Origin: JBBKWG01 sp037968835
GTDB taxonomy: Bacteria > Pseudomonadota > Alphaproteobacteria > Rhodobacterales > Rhodobacteraceae
DNA: 6,566 nucleotides
Direction: 5' to 3'
Assembly (NCBI GenBank): GCA_037968835.1
Contig: JBBKWG010000074.1
Coordinates: 1-6,566, forward strand
A model generated the notes under the pieces. The model had not been told where the DNA came from. It saw only the letters and a list, made by a program, of their open reading frames with translations, and did not search any database. This document shows positions 4,422 to 6,566 of this stretch, piece after piece (positions within the stretch are counted from its first letter, which is position 1; the number at the start of each line of letters is the position of its first letter). Made by a program: the position numbers and the translations under genes.

Positions 4422-5275
4422 GGGATCCGGCACCGTCGCGCATCGCCTACCGCATCAATCGTCTGATGCTGACGCCCGGGTTCCGCACCTTTCTGCGCTA
4501 CGGCCTTCCGGTGCTGGTGATCCTTGCCGCCCTTGCGTTCTGGGCCTCCGACACGTCCCGGCGCACCGACTTCAGCGACCGCGTCGCCGATCTGCGTCGC
4601 CAGATCGAGGAACGCCCGGAATTCATGGTCCGCATGATGGCGGTCGAACAGGCGTCCGATCAGGTCGCCGCCATAATCCGCGAGGCGCTGCCGATGGATT
4701 TCCCGATGTCGTCGTTCGACCTCGATCTCGATGCGATGCGGGTCACGGTCGAAACGCTGCCACCGGTCGCCAAGGCGGCGGTGCGCATCCGTTCCGGTGG
4801 GGTTCTCGTGGTCGCGGTGGTCGAGCGGGTTCCGGTCGTCGTCTGGCGCGCGCCCGACGGTCTTTCGCTGCTCGATGTCGAGGGCGTGCGCATCGCCGCC
4901 CTCGATGCCCGCCAGTCGCGCTCCGATCTGCCGCTGATCCTCGGTGCCGGTGCCAGCGAGCGCGTGTCCGAGGCGCTGGCGCTGTTCGATGCGGCCGAAC
5001 CGATACAGGCGCGGCTTCGCGGTATCCAGCGGGTAGGCGAGCGGCGTTGGGATATCGTGCTTGATCGCGATCAACGCATCCTGTTGCCCGACGTCGGCGC
5101 GGTGCGCGTTCTCGAGCGAGTCATGGCGCTTGATCGCGCGCAGGATTTGCTGGCCCGCGACCTTGCCGTCGTCGATTTCCGCCTTCCCGCGCGTCCGGTG
5201 GTGCGACTGACAACCGGCGCCATCGAGGCGATGAACGAAGCCGACTGGACCCAGACCGAGGACCTCACCAGATGA
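4409..5275 (+). CDS. ftsQ: Cell division protein FtsQ
   Basis: FtsQ is a bitopic inner-membrane protein that links early and late divisome proteins, binding FtsB/FtsL in the periplasm. The 288-residue product has a basic cytoplasmic tail (1-30, with DPAPSRIAYRINR). One membrane helix spans about residues 32-46 (LPVLVILAALAFW). A periplasmic POTRA domain covers about 71-140, followed by the beta domain, roughly 143-268. Alphaproteobacterial landmarks are RPEFMV (69-74), SSFDLDL (101-107), AAVRIRSGGVLVVAVVERVP (123-142), VVWR, LSLLD and DLPLILG (173-179). The ATG at 4409 is chosen because of GAAGGA six bases upstream and because MRSLRDPAPSR matches the expected family N-terminus. It overlaps ddl by 13 bases and its TGA shares ATGA with the ftsA start, so all three are probably translated as a coupled unit. 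Confidence 0.
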   Translation: MRSLRDPAPSRIAYRINRLMLTPGFRTFLRYGLPVLVILAALAFWASDTSRRTDFSDRVADLRRQIEERPEFMVRMMAVEQASDQVAAIIREALPMDFPMSSFDLDLDAMRVTVETLPPVAKAAVRIRSGGVLVVAVVERVPVVVWRAPDGLSLLDVEGVRIAALDARQSRSDLPLILGAGASERVSEALALFDAAEPIQARLRGIQRVGERRWDIVLDRDQRILLPDVGAVRVLERVMALDRAQDLLARDLAVVDFRLPARPVVRLTTGAIEAMNEADWTQTEDLTR

Positions 5276-6566
5276 CCGACCTATACGAAAGCCAAAGGGC
5301 GATGCGCGCCATGCGGCGGGCCGCAATCCAGCGCGGCGTGATTGCCATCCTGGATGTCGGCACCTCGAAGATCGCCTGTCTGATCCTGCGTTTCGACGGG
5401 CGCGACCGCCAGCCGATGTCCGAAGGCATCGGCGCGATGGCGGGCCAGACCCAGTTCCGTGTCATCGGCGCGGCAACGACGCGCTCGCGCGGGATCGAGT
5501 TGGGCGAAAGTTGCGCCATTCAGGAAACCGAACGCGCCATTCGCACCGCTGTTCAGGCCGCGCAGAAGATGGCGAATGTTCGCGTCGATCACGTCATCGC
5601 CTGCATGTCGGGCGGGCAGCCACGGTCTTACGGACTGGCGGGCATCGTTCCGGTGAACGGCGATGTCGTGGCCGAGCAGGATATCGGCCGGGTGCTGGCC
5701 GCCTGCGTCGTTCCCGACTACGGCGCCGAGCGTGAAATCCTCCATGCCCAGCCAGTCAACTTCGCGCTCGACCATCGTTCGGGGCTGATAGACCCGCGCG
5801 GTCAGATCGGACAGCGGCTGGCCTGCGACATGCACATGCTGACCATCGACACCGCGACGATCCAGAACCTGATCTATTGCCTGAAGCGCTGCGATCTGGA
5901 ACTCGCGGGGCTTGCGTCGTCGGCCTATGTGTCCGGCATTGCGGCTTTGGTCGAGGACGAACAGGAACTGGGCGCGGCCTGCATCGACATGGGCGGCGGC
6001 ACCACGGGCATCTCGATCTTCATCAAGAAGCACATGATATATGCCGACAGCGTCCGGCTTGGCGGCGATCATGTGACCGCCGACATCTCACGCGGTCTGC
6101 GGGTGCCGCTCAACGTCGCAGAACGGGTCAAGACATTCCACGGCGGCGTTGTGGCAACCGGCATGGACGACCGCGAGATGATCGAGGTTCGCGGCCAGAC
6201 CGGCGATTGGGAACACGACCGCCGCCGGGTCAGCCGCGCCGAGTTGATCGGCATCATGCGCCCGCGGGTCGAGGAGATACTGGAAGACGTGCGCGAGCGT
6301 CTGGACGCTGCGGGGTTCGAACACCTGCCGAGCCAGCAGATCGTGCTGACCGGCGGCGCCAGCCAGATCCCCGGACTTGATACGATGGCGCCGAAAATCC
6401 TCGGCCAGCAGGTTCGCATCGGTCGGCCCCTGCGCGTCCACGGTCTGCCCCAGGCCGCGACCGGCTCGGCATTTGCCAGCGCCGTCGGCCTCAGCCTGTT
6501 CGCCGCGCACCCCCAGGACGAATGGTGGGACTTCGAAGTCCCCTCCGACCACTACCCGTCCCGCTC
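5272..6566 (+). CDS. ftsA: Cell division protein FtsA, lacking only the last residues (runs off right edge)
   Basis: FtsA is the actin-like ATPase that tethers FtsZ polymers to the inner membrane and recruits later division proteins. The frame is open for 431 codons to the window edge. Actin-fold motifs are present in order: phosphate 1 AILDVGTSKIACLI (about residues 25-38); the 1C subdomain with VIACMSGGQPRSYGLAGIVP (about 108-127); phosphate 2 CIDMGGGTTGISIF; RLGGDHVTADIS; and the adenosine motif IVLTGGASQIPGL. The last visible part, DEWWDFEVP, is what I expect shortly before the C-terminal amphipathic membrane-targeting helix, so probably only some 10-20 residues are outside. The N-terminal extension before DVGTS and the GRDRQPMSEG insert are usual for this order as far as I recall. 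It starts within the ftsQ stop codon (ATGA), with GAGG about 10 bases upstream at 5258-5261. ftsZ is expected next. Confidence 0.
   Translation, partial: MTDLYESQRAMRAMRRAAIQRGVIAILDVGTSKIACLILRFDGRDRQPMSEGIGAMAGQTQFRVIGAATTRSRGIELGESCAIQETERAIRTAVQAAQKMANVRVDHVIACMSGGQPRSYGLAGIVPVNGDVVAEQDIGRVLAACVVPDYGAEREILHAQPVNFALDHRSGLIDPRGQIGQRLACDMHMLTIDTATIQNLIYCLKRCDLELAGLASSAYVSGIAALVEDEQELGAACIDMGGGTTGISIFIKKHMIYADSVRLGGDHVTADISRGLRVPLNVAERVKTFHGGVVATGMDDREMIEVRGQTGDWEHDRRRVSRAELIGIMRPRVEEILEDVRERLDAAGFEHLPSQQIVLTGGASQIPGLDTMAPKILGQQVRIGRPLRVHGLPQAATGSAFASAVGLSLFAAHPQDEWWDFEVPSDHYPSR

Noticed and set aside
4148..5326. Minus-strand open frame of 392 codons opposite ddl and ftsQ
   Set aside because: Composition is typical of an antisense frame (Arg/Asp/His-rich) and it spans two well-supported genes on the other strand.
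5281..6072. Minus-strand open frame of 263 codons opposite ftsA
   Set aside because: Shadow of the ftsA reading frame; no motif or ribosome binding site supports it.
1..6566. CRISPR arrays, tRNA or rRNA genes, insertion sequences
   Set aside because: I saw no spaced repeats, cloverleaf-like segments, transposase motifs or inverted terminal repeats on either strand.

Overview
The window looks like a chromosomal segment of a GC-rich alphaproteobacterium, most likely Rhodobacterales (Rhodobacteraceae). The reasons are the order DUF2484-DUF2484-murB-ddl-ftsQ-ftsA, the Rhodobacter-like wording of FtsQ and FtsA, an alphaproteobacterial GTTC-N7-GTTC LexA-type box, and an intergenic hairpin ending in GAGGTATTT of a kind I remember from Rhodobacterales genomes. 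Taxonomy is inferred from sequence recall, not from a search.

Layout. Positions 1-617 (minus strand) hold the first two thirds or so of a secreted GDSL/SGNH esterase whose C-terminus lies outside the window. A 109-bp divergent intergenic region (618-726) carries a possible sigma70-like promoter on the plus strand and a perfect GTTC-N7-GTTC direct repeat 12 bp before the start codon of the next gene. Positions 727-1809 encode a PA0069-type (SplB-like, COG1533) radical SAM protein with a C79xxxC83xxC86 cluster motif and the C-terminus DQLSLF. That ending matches the canonical beta-sliding-clamp-binding pentapeptide. Two small three-helix membrane proteins of the DUF2484 type follow, overlapping by GTGA (1871-2152 and 2149-2409). 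After a 103-bp gap containing a GC-rich hairpin come murB (2513-3463), ddl (3507-4421), ftsQ (4409-5275) and ftsA (5272 to the right edge, lacking only its last residues).

Function. From 2513 onward this is the cell-wall/division (dcw) cluster. MurB completes UDP-MurNAc synthesis, Ddl makes the D-Ala-D-Ala dipeptide, FtsQ is the inner-membrane divisome scaffold, and FtsA is the actin-like membrane tether for FtsZ. ddl, ftsQ and ftsA overlap and are probably translationally coupled; ftsZ is expected just beyond the right edge.

Most interesting point. The radical SAM gene combines a LexA-type operator upstream with a perfect clamp-binding motif at its C-terminus. This suggests an SOS-inducible, replication-associated radical SAM enzyme. 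It sits where murC/murG would be expected before the DUF2484 pair. The association is inference from motifs; the enzyme's reaction cannot be read from the sequence.
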